Positions 11,859 to 23,261 of a stretch of 64,000 nt of DNA are shown in pieces. The translations under genes were made by a program, and so were the position numbers. The notes beneath the pieces were generated by a model. It did not search any database and was not told where the DNA came from. It was given only the letters and a program-made list of their open reading frames with translations. Source of the stretch: Paratinospora sagittata (Eukaryota > Streptophyta > Magnoliopsida > Ranunculales > Menispermaceae); contig CM069593.1 of NCBI GenBank assembly GCA_035771175.1, forward strand, positions 19,993,956 through 20,057,955. The letters are read 5' to 3'. Positions within the stretch are counted from its first letter, which is position 1, and the number at the start of each line of letters is the position of its first letter.

Positions 11859-14057
11859 TCACCAATAATCTTGACAAGAACAAATACCATCCTTAAAGTG
11901 ATGAAATCGGTTCGCATCCCTCACAACAATCTCCCTCCCAACAAGCTTCGATATAAGCTTTGTTGCAGAATGACAATTCACACATGCACGGAGGTTCTTT
12001 GTTATTCTAAGAGTTGTACCAGGGGGTGTGCTGATAAGGCCAAAAGCAATTGCTAATCGCTCACTATGATTACAAAGAGTTTCCTCCTTATCCTCATTGT
12101 TCAAGTCATGCAAGACTGAATCTGTGTTTGGAACAAAACCAGCCTTTTTCAACCTCCTCTCTAATTTCTCAAGCTCTTCAAAGATCTCCTTGGATCTAGG
12201 GTGTGACTTGTCTCCTACACGGAAGGCTTGAAGCTTACCGTTGATCTCAATCAAACTATAGCCCAAATCCTTGCTCAATCCTCTCTCTCTCATTAGTACT
12301 CGGACCTTTCCTACATGACTCCACATGCCCGCTGAAGCATATAGATTAGAGAGCTGGACATAATGCCCTGCATTGAATGGTTCCAAGGAAAAAACTTGTT
12401 CTGCTGCATATTCTCCCAATGAAACATGGCGATGAATCTTGCACGCACTTAATAGTGGTCCCCACACAGTTACACGAGGTTCAATGGGCATGTTCAAGAT
12501 GAATTCATATGCCTCGTCCAAATATCCAGAACGACCAAGAAGATCGACCACAATGGCATAATGCTGGTGCCTGGGCTCAATCCCGTGATCTTTCTTCATG
12601 CAGTGGAAATAGTCCCATCCCTCCTGTACAAGCCCTGAATGATTACATGCCAAGAGGAGACCGATAAAAGTGACATCATTTGGTTCCACTCCTGCCCATT
12701 TCATTGCATTGAAAAGATCGATGGCTTCAACACCTCGGCCATGCAATCCGTACCCTACAATCATAGCACTCCACACCACAACATCTTTATATGGCGTGCG
12801 ATCAAAGACTGAGCGGGCAGATTCTACACTACCACATTTTGCATACATATCAATAAGGGCTGTATTTACAAGAACATCATTCCTATACTCACTCTTATCA
12901 ATATAATCGTCCATCCATCTAGCTAATTCAAGTGAACCTACTTGGGCACAGGCTATAATTGTAGATCGTACAGTAATTGAATCAGGTCGGGCATTGCTAG
13001 ATATCATCCTGCGAAAAAGATCAACAGCTTCATCGGCATAACCACTCTTTGCATACCCCGATATCATAGCATTCCATAGAATAACATCCGGCCTTTCCAT
13101 CTGATCAAACAACAATTTTGCGATCCAGACTTCCCCACATTTAGCATACATCGATGTGAGTGCAACAACCAAGTCTGGTTCTAATTCAAGCCCCAACTTG
13201 ATCACCAAACCTTGAACAGACTTACCATGTTTCAAGTCCTCTACATCAGTGTAAGCCCTAAGAACGCTCACAAAAGCAATCCAATCGGGCTTCACGTCTA
13301 ACTGTCTCATTTGAGTGAAAATTCTCAAAGCTTCCAAAGAATTGCCATTCTGCGCATATCCAGAAAGAATTGAAGTCCATGAAACAATAGTTCTGTCTCT
13401 TAGCTTATCAAAAACAAGCCAGGCTTTCTCAGTCTTGCCGCATTTAGCGTACAACGCCACAAGACCATTCTGCACAAATACATCCGATTCAAACCCAAGC
13501 CTAAAAATTTGGCCATGTATCAGCCTACCCATTTTCACTTCCATTGCCCCACTGCAAGCTTTCAGCACATGTGGAAGAGTAAACCCATCTGGGCTCACCC
13601 CTTCCACCTGCATTCTCAAATACAATCTGAGAGCTTCATCAAACACGTTATGCTTCGTGTAGGCCCGAATGATCGAGTTCCAAAGAAACACATTTGGTCG
13701 AGGAATTTCTTCGAACACCTTACGAGCATAACTGATTTCACCGAGATTTGATCTAACATGAACGAATTTGGTTGCTAGAAAGTTGCTTTCTTTCAGTCCT
13801 GACACGAGAATCTGGGCATAGATTTGACAGAGATGGCTCTCATGGGTAGATTTGTCAAGGAGAGAAGCATAGAATGAATCGTAATTGAAGAAGCTATTGA
13901 TGTGGGTTGAATCTTCGTAGTAATCTAGAAGCAGAGATGATGATGAGTATTCATGAAATTTGAATGAGGGGGGGAATTTAAATGAGATGACCGTTGGTGG
14001 TGATACGGCTAGAAATTTGGCGGGTATTCTTCTGGAAATTAGACAAGTGAAGCTCAT
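11859..14057 (-). CDS. MEF22: PLS-class DYW pentatricopeptide repeat protein, mitochondrial editing factor 22 ortholog
   Basis: One uninterrupted 732-codon frame. After a presequence-like N-terminus rich in Ser, Arg and hydrophobic residues (about 1-55) come PPR repeats with typical signatures ([62 protein letters not shown]). E domains follow ([38 protein letters not shown]). The C-terminal cytidine-deaminase-like DYW domain spans about 638-732, with [11 protein letters not shown] (the zinc-binding HSE), CVNCH and the terminal DYW. The overall sequence matches my memory of Arabidopsis At3g12770, MEF22, a mitochondrial C-to-U editing factor whose reported target is nad3. The DYW domain and all its zinc-binding residues look intact, so it should be able to deaminate. 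It has no introns, like most plant PPR genes. A MULE terminus lies only 93 bp upstream of the start codon. Confidence 0.93.
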   Translation of the reverse strand: MSFTCLISRRIPAKFLAVSPPTVISFKFPPSFKFHEYSSSSLLLDYYEDSTHINSFFNYDSFYASLLDKSTHESHLCQIYAQILVSGLKESNFLATKFVHVRSNLGEISYARKVFEEIPRPNVFLWNSIIRAYTKHNVFDEALRLYLRMQVEGVSPDGFTLPHVLKACSGAMEVKMGRLIHGQIFRLGFESDVFVQNGLVALYAKCGKTEKAWLVFDKLRDRTIVSWTSILSGYAQNGNSLEALRIFTQMRQLDVKPDWIAFVSVLRAYTDVEDLKHGKSVQGLVIKLGLELEPDLVVALTSMYAKCGEVWIAKLLFDQMERPDVILWNAMISGYAKSGYADEAVDLFRRMISSNARPDSITVRSTIIACAQVGSLELARWMDDYIDKSEYRNDVLVNTALIDMYAKCGSVESARSVFDRTPYKDVVVWSAMIVGYGLHGRGVEAIDLFNAMKWAGVEPNDVTFIGLLLACNHSGLVQEGWDYFHCMKKDHGIEPRHQHYAIVVDLLGRSGYLDEAYEFILNMPIEPRVTVWGPLLSACKIHRHVSLGEYAAEQVFSLEPFNAGHYVQLSNLYASAGMWSHVGKVRVLMRERGLSKDLGYSLIEINGKLQAFRVGDKSHPRSKEIFEELEKLERRLKKAGFVPNTDSVLHDLNNEDKEETLCNHSERLAIAFGLISTPPGTTLRITKNLRACVNCHSATKLISKLVGREIVVRDANRFHHFKDGICSCQDYW

Positions 14058-14070
14058 AGCGCGATGACAT
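13978..14070 (-). promoter_or_regulatory. Upstream ORF overlapping the MEF22 start codon
   Basis: An ATG begins 13 bases before the main ATG in another frame and opens 30 codons ([11 protein letters not shown]...HLI) ending in TAA at 13978-13980, inside the main coding region. If the leader includes it, ribosomes starting there would bypass the main start. The sequence around it (TTTGATGTC) is a weaker start context than GCTATGAGC. Confidence 0.45.
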
Positions 14071-14150
14071 CAAAGCAAATCCCAGAATCAACAAGTTATG
14101 TGAAGGCAATTTCTTTAGTTACTGGGAATTGGCTTATCAAATATGGACGA

Positions 14151-14174
14151 GGAAGCTACTAAAACTACTCACTC
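14151..14174 (+). repeat. MULE terminal inverted repeat, left
   Basis: The sequence starts GGAAGCTACTAAAACTACTC and matches, inverted, the right end at 20553-20576. Confidence 0.8.
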
Positions 14175-14639
14175 GTTGAGTCCACCCTCCTATTCACTTC
14201 ACCCACCTAAAAATTTAAAAACAACTAAACCCTATCTCTCTACCCACCCTAATTTCAAAAATACCCTTCCCGCCCTCTCTCCACTCTCCAACGTCTCTTT
14301 TTCATTTCCTCTCCAACGATCCATTTTCCTTCTCTCTCAATCTTCATTTCTTGCTTAACTTCAACCACTGAAGGAGTTAAATCAACATTTTAAGACTTTT
14401 TAACAAGAAAATGAGAAGATCTAACGGTAAATCCAAAGATTTCATGAAGAAAATCTCAAATATAAATAGGTGAGTAAATCTTCAATTTTTCAAGTTATAA
14501 GTTGTATTTGTTATCTTATTTAGTGTTATTAGTTCATTTCTACCTAGATCTAGGACCTAAATCATAAAAAAATCCGTTGAAATGTGGTGAGAAAGGGTTT
14601 TTTCAAAACACTATTTCGCGGCTCGCAACGAGCTGTCCG

Positions 14640-14833
14640 GCCGACTAGGGTGGCCGGACAGACTCGCCTTTGTCCGTCCATGTTTGGAAGGACAGAAACC
14701 CTCTATTCATCCAACCATGGACGAACAAAAACCCTCTGTTCGTCCAACCACGAACGGACAGATTAATGCATTCTGTCTGTCCGTGATGGGACGAACAGAG
14801 GCATTCTGTCCGTCCCCCTCCAGACGGACGAAC
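14640..14833. repeat. Left subterminal array of short palindromes in the MULE
   Basis: Consecutive units of about 25-30 bases are each an imperfect palindrome built on GGACGAACAGA...TCTGTCCGTCC. Examples begin at the GGACGAAC, CGGACAG and GGACGAACAG motifs between about 14708 and 14815. A related array lies near the other end (19838-20060). Such arrays can act as transposase-binding sites, which is inference here. Confidence 0.7.
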
Positions 14834-14875
14834 CTATGGTACTAACATAGTTTTTTAATTATTTCTTATTTAGAT

Positions 14876-16990
14876 ATGCCACCGAGACAAAGAAGACCCA
14901 GTGTCTCCACTACTGAGGGGCAGAGCTCCCAAAGAAATCGGCCGACGACCTCGGCTAGGAGAAAACATAGCCAACAAGAGCAATTACTGCCACCAATTAT
15001 AAATGAAGATGAATAACAAGAGGTGGAGGAAGAGGCTGAGGAACCAGGTACTGACTGGTTCTTGCCCTTGTGGACTAACTGATCCATCAGTACTCACACA
15101 TTTTAAAACACAGGTAGCATATTTCATATGGCAGAACAAGGTATATAATGATTTTTTACTGAATTTTTATGATTACGTCTAAATGAATTTATTTAATCGA
15201 TTTTGATATTTTGTTTACTCATGTAGAAATGCAAACTTTTGAAATGCATCAATCATGATACAAAATTGGTGACTTAGGATCTCAGTCAACACCTTGAGAA
15301 GCAAAGGGTTTTGGAAATTATTAAAGAGTCTGAGTTTTATACTTTGCTAAAATGCATGTACGAGAATGCCAACAAAGTTTTAATTTCTTCTGTCGTCGAG
15401 AAGTGGCACCCAGAAACAAATACATTTCACCTACCTTTCGGTGAAATGAGCATCACTCTCGATGATGTCATGGTTTTACTTTGCATACCAACTTTGGGTA
15501 AGACAGTAAATTGTAAAGTAATAGACAATGCAGAGACAATCTTACTACTTTATGAACCATTAGGGGTGTTAATTCAACCTGCAACTGATGAGATCGCCAA
15601 GCATAGAAGACAGTCAGTGTGATTGGATTGGTTAAAACAAAGATTTGGGTCGAAACTTAAAGAAAATGAACTACATCCTTCAGCTGAGTGTACAACAAGA
15701 ACATATTTGTTGTTCATATTAAGCTATACGATTTTCACTGACAAGAGCGTTTCAAGGGTGAACGTAATTTACTTGAAATTGTTGGTGAACCTGGAAGCGA
15801 TCAACACATATGCATGGGGGTTCTGCGTGTCTGGCTTTCTTATGTTGCCAATTAGGTTGTGCGACAAGATATGGCGTACAACAGATTGCAGGATACACAA
15901 GTTTGTTATAGGTAAAGCTATCTTATCTTATTTATTTTCTTTCATGTAAATTATGAAAGGCATATTTGTTGTTCGAACGTTTTTATTTTCTTTTATGCCT
16001 AATAAAACTTTTTTCTTATATTTGTTAGGCGTGGTTGTACGAGCACATACCTTTGGTTCAACCGCACGTTAATTGTGCTTATACAAACAATTATCCACGC
16101 GCTCGAAAGTGGAAGCCTAGAAAAGAAATAGGACTAGGCCAAGAAAATTTTTAAACATTGCGTGAGATGATTGTTGATCTTCAATCGAATTAGGTAAATG
16201 TTAATCGTTTAAATTAAATGTCATGTATACAAATTTTAACTTATATTTGAAATCGTTCTCCATTATTCTGTTTAGGCTATATGGGACCCTTATACAGATT
16301 GTAGGGACCTATGTCCTTTACATGAAGTTGCATTCTACACATCATATCTTAAGTGTTTTGAAGTGGTCGAGTTTCTTCGTCAACTTGGATATGTACAATG
16401 GATCCCACGTGATATTATGCGCTCAACTAGAGTTGAGAGAGGTGCTAAGGCGCGTAACTATGTGGTTCGTTACACCTTTATTGATCAAATGTGAGAAAAT
16501 TGAGAGTACAATTTGCTACTGAACCATCTACGTGGGCAGACGCTATGTAATTCAAGGGACACAGTAGAAGAATATCTGGATTGGTTCAACTTAATTTCAC
16601 ACTCAATAGTTCAAAATCCTGAATTTTGAGGTACTCAAGTACCACTGGGCCGACACAGGTAATAAACCAAATTTAATAGCAATTATAAATGTCTATGAAT
16701 GTCTATGAATGACATTTATTTGGTATTAATCGATTCTTTGCTTTTCTTAAGAACGCATCAAACGAGCGCTGGAAATGTTGATGGTATTAAAGTAAGGAGG
16801 GGGAAGAACAAACGCTCAATGATGTGTACACGATGGTCGATGACGTTATTGTGGCTCTATCTGGTGCTAGCATCAGTGATGTACACGAAGATCAGGTTTT
16901 CACGCCAGCTGCGCATTTTTAATGTAGAGAGCCCTTGGGAACTCAATCAAGAATTGTTCGAAGAAGACAAACATGGTATAAAATGGATTC
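14876..16990 (+). pseudogene. Plant mobile domain (PMD, MAIN-like) gene inside the MULE, broken
   Basis: Reading frames in several pieces restore a PMD protein. A basic N-terminus MPPRQRRPSVSTTEG starts at 14876, with TAA codons replacing Gln. The diagnostic EKWHPETNTFHLPFGEMSIT and LDDVMVLLCIPTLG lie near 15399-15500, followed by a second part with YLLFILSYTIFTDKS and INTYAWGF near 15700-15830. After an intron-like gap comes AWLYEHIPLVQPHVN near 16031-16080, then FYTSYLKCFEVVEFLRQLG near 16330-16400. In-frame stops (for example 15620-15622 and 16153-16155) show it cannot make one protein. PMD proteins are known both as host regulators (MAIN/MAIL1) and as passengers of transposons; here it is clearly a passenger. 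Confidence 0.75.
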
Positions 16991-17223
16991 TATTTTTTTT
17001 TTTCATTATGAATGTATGTAATGGAGTTCAGAAAAAAATATCATTAAGTATTAATTTGTATGAACATCATGTACAAACTCTTTTTTGACCTCAAAATAGA
17101 TCAATTACAAACCATTTTTTTTCACAATGAAGAATTTACTTTTTAATCAAAAATTGTTTCTACAGTTGCTACATTAGGAATAGTTCCAGTAAAACGTAGA
17201 ATACGCTCTAAGTATGGTGTGTC

Positions 17224-19735
17224 CTAACCCTTATCATATGAGAGATGAAACTTTCCCCAATTGGTAGCAATAGGCGGTAAAGGACTAGTTGGGCTCAAAA
17301 TAATCTGCACAAAATGACATTCACTCACAAAACCCATAACAAACAATCGTCTCTCTGATGTCGAAACAGGTACACTCCTCAGTTGAAGAAACGTCAAGCA
17401 CTGTTGATTCGATATGAGAACGAAGACAACATTGTACTTACTAGCAATCAAGTGACCCATTTCAGGCATTGTCATCCATGCATATGACGGTACTGGTACA
17501 TCAAAACACTTCAAAGCCTTAATCATTTCATCCACTCTACCATTGTATTGGAACACCACTGTGTAGTGATGTCTGAAATTTTGAAGTTCCTCTAAGAGAT
17601 CCCGTCTAACTTTTTTCCAATCATCCTCCCCGAAACCCATAAAAAGAGCAACAACTCGATAACCATAATGCCCATCAACTAATACATCTTTGACTTGTTG
17701 AATGTAAGGTTTCAGACCTATAGGAAAATGATTAATATATTTTTCAGGGCCCAAATTCTTTGTCCTATGAACTTTTCCAAATCGTTTGACAGTATTCAGG
17801 GAAGGAACAGTGGAAGGAGCAGGGAACAACGATCTTCCTGTGATAACACAAGCTCAAAGAATGATGGATCGCTCTTTGTTGATCCATCAATTTTTAACTT
17901 TGGTCTTCCCCTGTTGTTTCTTTTCACTGCAGACTCAGATATCAATGTAGATGATGGATTATATATCTCCCTCAATTTTTTCAGTATTCTTGACTTCGTT
18001 GGTGCATTAATACTATCATAATGCTTAAAAAATGCTTCAAAGTCAACAGTGTTGTGCAATTCTTGCTTCGACTCCTTAACAGGGACAATCGTGTCAAGTT
18101 TATTCCAATGGGCATCCACGAAAGAAAAAGGGACAGGCCAATATCCTTGGTTGCACAAGGTAATCCATGTGTTTTTCGCAACACACATCCATAGTGAGCT
18201 CTTTCGAAGTAATTCTCCTTACAATGGACGTATTCTGTTTGAATCATGTCAAGTGCACATTTGGATACTACACCACGAATTCGTTATAGATCCAATCTCT
18301 ATGCGAATGTTTCACAGTGAACAAACTTTGTTGAAATGATGTTGTTATCTCTATATGTTGCAATACGAACAACGCATGAATGGTTCTCCATGATGATTCA
18401 AAATTCGCTTGAGAGCCTAAGTGTCTCTTCAACTTTCCATGCGCACTTTCAACCTTGTTGGTTGTGACAATACCAAAATGCATGACTTCATCCCTCCAAG
18501 CTACCACAAATCTTTATCTGTGTTTTGTCAACCACTCATTCGATATATATATGCAAGGACACCATGATAACTTTCATAATCAGTATGCAACACCCTTAGA
18601 TGTTCTTCATATTTATCCTCTGACTTAGATTCCACCAAGGCGTGCCATATGCAAATAAATGTGTCCCACTTCTTTTTCTAATTGAACATTCCTTTTGTTT
18701 TTTCAACACATTTTTGTTTATATGCCAAAGTCATAACAAATTTATGACCTTTGGAAAAACAACCCCCACCGCATTCATCAAAGCCAATTCTCTGTCTGTA
18801 ATAAAAACTGTTGGTTGTGTCCACCCTTCAAGTAAATCTTTTAACTTTTCAAGTGCCCATATATAGTTTTCTTGTTTTTCATCCAACATATATATACATG
18901 GGCCATCGAGAAAGTCATATTAGTTGGTGTAACACCAACTATCTCAAATAACGGATATCGGTAGATGTTCGTCTTGTACGTGCAATCTATTATCAAAACT
19001 CTTGGAAAGTAACACAACAGGTCTATCGAAATTGGGTGTGCCCAAAACAAAGCCGTCACACGGTCAATATCTTCATCAAACTCTTGTCACTCAACATATT
19101 GTTCTTCGGCGAGTTTGAGCATCAATTGTTGTATCTGAGACCTCCCACCATATTCTACCAATTTATGCTTATTACGTGCATTGTATATGGTCCTCAATGT
19201 TGATGCATTATCCATGTCCCTTTGCTTCAAAGTGATTAATATATCTCTAGGCCTTACTTGACTCCTACTCATCTGAACAAGGATTTCCATCTCGTCCTTT
19301 GTAAGCCTTCCCGCATAAGAATGTCCTTCCATTTGTGTAGCCGTTAGATGATTATGAACTCCACAATCAACTTTTATAGTCCAATCGTCACAAGTAACTA
19401 GTTTTTTCCCCCGTAACAAGAAAGGACAATCACACTTCTTCGTTCCATTTTCAATCACCTTTTTTTTTCTTTTCTTTTCATGGCGCTCTTTATCTCGGTT
19501 TATATACAACATATCTCTCATATGCAAATTTTATTCTTGATCGTCTACCATTCTGCCCCCTGGAATTTGAGCTCTTGATGACGATAACAAGTCCATTTCT
19601 TCGGCCAACATCTCTAATTCATGCAACCATTTCATCCCTACTATTGAATATCAAATTAGTGGCAAATTCTTCAGTATAATCTCATACTATCTCATTTTTA
19701 ACACTACTACATTCATCGGGAGCCTCGTCATCCTG
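17224..19735 (-). pseudogene. MULE transposase with SWIM zinc finger and C-terminal OTU domain, broken
   Basis: On the minus strand the pieces line up in order. A FAR1-like N-terminal part (DYTEEFATNLIFNSRDEMVA..., NGLVIVIKSS) lies near 19.54-19.70 kb, followed by KKCDCPFLLRGKKLV and VDCGVHNH. The transposase core has LIIDCTYKTNIYRYPLFEIVG (first acidic residue, near 18.97 kb), VFITDRELALMNAVGV (second, near 18.80 kb) and TTNKVESAHGKLKRHL (Glu, near 18.44 kb). A SWIM-type CVLRKTHGLPCA lies near 18.17 kb. An OTU-like protease region starts with VLVDGHYGYRVVALFMG near 17.67 kb and has WMTMPEMGHLIASKYNVV further on. Breaks: TGA for Trp at 19087-19089, a frameshift in a TA run near 18893, TGA after VINLL near 18739, and further shifts between 17.8 and 18.5 kb. 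The OTU catalytic Cys is replaced by Tyr. Confidence 0.8.
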
Positions 19736-19837
19736 AAAATTTACATGTTAAAATTAGTATTAAATGTGTATAAAAATAACAATATTAAAAAAAATGTATA
19801 AAATTTTAAAAAAACCTCCAAATTGAACTGTTCGTCA

Positions 19838-20060
19838 GGACCCTGCCGGACAGAGGGCCTCTGTTCGTCCATATAAGACAGGACAAAGGCATTATGTCCG
19901 GTCTTGTCTGGACTAACAGAGGTGCTCTGTCCGATCCTGACAGGATAGACAAAGCGTATTCAATAGCGATACACTCTGTTAGGCCTGCCAGGATCGGATA
20001 GACTCGTTATGTTCGTCCGAAATGGAACAGACATAACCTTTTTGTCCTGTTCGTGGTGGC
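19838..20060. repeat. Right subterminal array of short palindromes in the MULE
   Basis: Units of the same GGACAGAGG...CTCTGTTCGTCC type as near the left end recur here (for example GGACAGAGGGCCTCTGTTCG at about 19853-19872), more diverged than on the left. Confidence 0.65.
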
Positions 20061-20552
20061 CGGGCGTGTCGAAAATGGGTTTCATTTTCGCAAACCCATT
20101 TTTGACGCCATTTTTCTTTGATTTTCCAGTGTTTTTCAACGGAAAATCACTCTAAGAAATAAGTAAACATACCATGAAGTGCGAAGAACTTTCCGATTCA
20201 TCTGATTTTTTTCCCATTGTAGATCAAACGGCTCTGATTGAAGAAAAATTACTTGTAAGCTTTCAACACTTCCCAAAATCGTGAAAGATGCTTTTCACAC
20301 TTTTAAATGTCTTTCAAGACAACAAAATCGTAAAATAATATGATATAACTCTAAAAAAACCCAAAAAGTTGTAAGTTTGAAGAAGATTGGAAGAGTTGAA
20401 GAGGTGGAAAGTTAGGGTTTGGTTGAAGAATGAGTGGGTGAAGAGAGAGTGTGGGGGGTTTTGAATAATTTTTATATGATTAGTTTACTAATTTCACATT
20501 TTCTTATTATTTGTTTATTTTTTTTAATTTAGGTGGGTGGATAAATAAGAAT

Positions 20553-20576
20553 GAGTGAGTAATTTTAGTAGCTTCC
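20553..20576 (-). repeat. MULE terminal inverted repeat, right
   Basis: The inverted complement of this end reads GGAAGCTACTAAAATTACTC and pairs with the left terminus. Confidence 0.8.
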
Positions 20577-20628
20577 TAAATAAATATCAGGTGAACCAAT
20601 AGAGCCTCTAACAACAAATATAAACGGG

Positions 20629-20737
20629 TGCAAGTGTTCATTTGGTAAGACGCCTACTCCCCCATTCTCATGGTTGGGTAATCGAACCCCCCTTTTACCC
20701 CCTTGTCCCAAAAACAAAAAAGAAAAGAAAAAACAGC
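20629..20737 (+). mobile_element. tRNA-related SINE with A-rich tail
   Basis: A 109-bp unit begins with a tRNA-like region: an A-box-like GTTCATTTGGTAAGACG and a B-box-like GTAATCGAACC. It ends in an A-rich tail (CAAAAAAGAAAAGAAAAAAC). It follows AAATATAAACGGG at 20616-20628. The matching right-hand copy is split: AAATAT at 20738-20743 and ATATAAACGGG at 23251-23261, with an LTR-like element inserted between the two halves. Confidence 0.6.
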
Positions 20738-20743
20738 AAATAT

Positions 20744-23249
20744 TGTCGCGACCCCTTCCCGGGTGACGTCACGACCGGCACAATACCTCAGAGAATGTCA
20801 CAACCCGACAAACCTGAGGCACCGATAAGCCTCTACTCGAAAAACATAATATGTATATGATCAGGATAGTTGAATTAAATACCGAGATCTGGTATCATCA
20901 TCCAGAATATGATGTCATTGACCCAATCCACAAGATTCGACTATCCTTACTATAAACATGGAACTTCAAAATATTCGTTTATTATTATTCCATTTAGCAT
21001 ATACATATCAAAATTTTCTCACGAACTATATGATATATATCATATTATCTGTGATAATTATACATTAACAAAACAAAACACAAATATCTTCGACTATTTT
21101 CTTTATGTACAAATCAAAACTCACATCAACAAGAAGTAAGGTAAGCTACACCAACTCTAAGTCTTGCCCTTTCCTTTACGATCTGATCCTGAAAAATATA
21201 AGGGAAAATGGAATGAGCTCAACTAGCTCAGTGAATACTTTTCACAAAAATCTCCACATATGCACTTATGTAAAACATGTATGTTACTTGAAATAATATT
21301 GGTAAATTGAAATGCATTAAGAAAATATATGATTCATGCTTCCAAATTAATGATATAATTATGCATCATTTTCATAAAAGATATGTAGAAAAGCCTCAAC
21401 AGGAGGTCATATCAGGATAACATTGCCTACATTTCCCCCATTGCGCCATGGGTTCAAACCAACACGTTATCCAACTAATCCTTCTACCCTTACATTCCTT
21501 AGTGATTCGAAAAGTCCTTTGCATAAAATATCAATCCAAGTACTTCGTTGGCACTTTTCCCTAAAGAACAAGTAAATAGAAAGAAATTCAACGCCAAGGT
21601 ATTTAATCCGAAATACCTAAGGCCATGCGAATGCATAAAATCTGTGCTCATGATCATAAATACAATGCACATATATAATATAATGCATATCATTCAATAA
21701 TTCAATTTCATATATCTACAATGTTATACATGGAGAAGTAAGGTGAGAAATACTCACAAATCACAAAATTTTGCCTAAGGCCACAAGTTTTCACCAATTC
21801 ACCAATACTTCAATTGTGTTCACAAATCCTCATCTAAGTCATAAGCCACCCACTGCACATTACACATTACACACATACAAATGAATTCTAGAAAATGAAT
21901 TTAATCACTTGATTAATTACCAAGTATCCATAACTCATTCCCTTACCATTTCAGTTACTAGAATTTTCAGCACATGATCAAAGTATTCATTTGATCACCA
22001 AATTAACACAAAATTTCCACTCTATAAGTTAATCAATTGAATCCCTAAGTAAGTTACCTATGCATTCTTCAAATGCTCTAACATTTCCAGCACTTAAATT
22101 TCAGCCAATTACCCATCAAATTGATCAAAACCTATCATTGAACAACTTACCAATGTATTGCCATTGCCCAATTTTTCTAAATTTCCAGCACTTGTTCAAT
22201 TCATTAGTCATCAAATGAATCATCATCAACCAAGAATTTCAGAAATTTAGCATTCCAATTTCTGTCAAATATCAACCCATCACATCCATAATCAATTGCC
22301 AATCAGGATACATAATAAAAGACCACAAATGGTCACTCAAATTGGGTTCCAAGGTTCCAAAAACCCTGTTTTAACATGGCTGGAACACCATGTTCTACCC
22401 ATAAAAACCAGTGTTTTTAATCATCAAAATGGTCACCCAATATTCAAGACTAAATTCCAGCAAATAACTTTATCAAAATAGCAGAATTCAGTTATTAAAA
22501 TCAGGTTTGAAATCTGTAAATTCAGCCATGAACATTTCCCATTTTCATCACCAATTTAATCTCTGAAAAATCAACATGTTTAACATCAAATTAATCACCA
22601 ATGGATAAGGAATTCAAGCCCCATGATTTAAATCAATAACTGGTCCAATTCCAGCATCAACACCACCATTGATCAAATTCAATTTCAGCCATGAAAACAA
22701 ATGTTCAGACCATAAATTTGCTTACCAAACAACCCCTGATGTATCCACAGCAAATCAGTCCAATTTCCAGCCTTCAAACCCCAAGTTTCCAACGTCAATG
22801 CTTCCAACAAGCTTCAATTCTGCCAATTTGGAGCTCCAGCATCATCTTCTCCCTTTCTTCCTTTTTTTCTCTATTTCAGCCAACAAGTTTTTTTTTCAAT
22901 TACAGTCCATTTCTTGCAATTTTAGCAAGTTTAAAACCTCTAGATTGTTGCCAGCAAGATGGAAATGCGTTTGCTGGTTTCATTAGGTGGTGCCAGCAAG
23001 CTTATTACGTGCCAAATTAGTGGCTAAGTGGCTGCAAACAAGCCAACATGTGCCACCACTTTCACCTAGTTGCCAACACACAAGCAAATCAACAAGTGGC
23101 TAATCCATCATGCCAGCAAGCTAATAGGTGTTTGAAGAAGTTCATGGTGGTTGAATGTGATGAAGACACCTAGTACATAGCATGCACAAACCACCTTATT
23201 TGTTTAATCTATGACTTTCATTATTTATTCATTAAAGTGGGTTGTTACA
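20744..23249 (-). mobile_element. Solo-LTR-like element, 2.5 kb, inserted into the SINE target duplication
   Basis: Read on the minus strand the element begins TGTAACAACCCAC and ends GGGTCGCGACA, the TG...CA ends of an LTR. The flanks are AATAT (20739-20743) and TATAT (23250-23254), a near-match to a 5-bp duplication. No gag or pol coding sequence was found inside. An internal CACTGAGCTAG...TTTTTCAGGATCAG block (minus strand) parallels a block in the LTR-like element at 43.6-45.7 kb, so both belong to one broad type. It could also be a non-autonomous element rather than a solo LTR. Confidence 0.6.
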
Positions 23250-23261
23250 TATATAAACGGG

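Larger units (their letters stand above)
14151..20576. mobile_element. Composite Mutator-like element (MULE), 6.4 kb, degenerate
   Basis: The ends are inverted copies of GGAAGCTACTAAAA(C/T)TACTCACTC: about 22 of the first 24 bases match, with weaker similarity continuing to CACCCACCTAAA. Between them lie two convergent pseudogenes, a plant-mobile-domain gene on the plus strand (about 14.88-16.99 kb) and a MULE transposase fused to SWIM and OTU domains on the minus strand (about 17.22-19.73 kb). Arrays of short palindromic repeats lie near both ends. The transposase family identifies the superfamily. I could not find a clean 9-bp target duplication next to the termini, so the insertion is old or the exact ends are slightly off. 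Confidence 0.82.

Noticed and set aside
14134..20590. 9-bp target-site duplication of the MULE
   Set aside because: The bases next to the terminal repeats (TATGGACGA and TAAATAAAT) do not match well enough to call.
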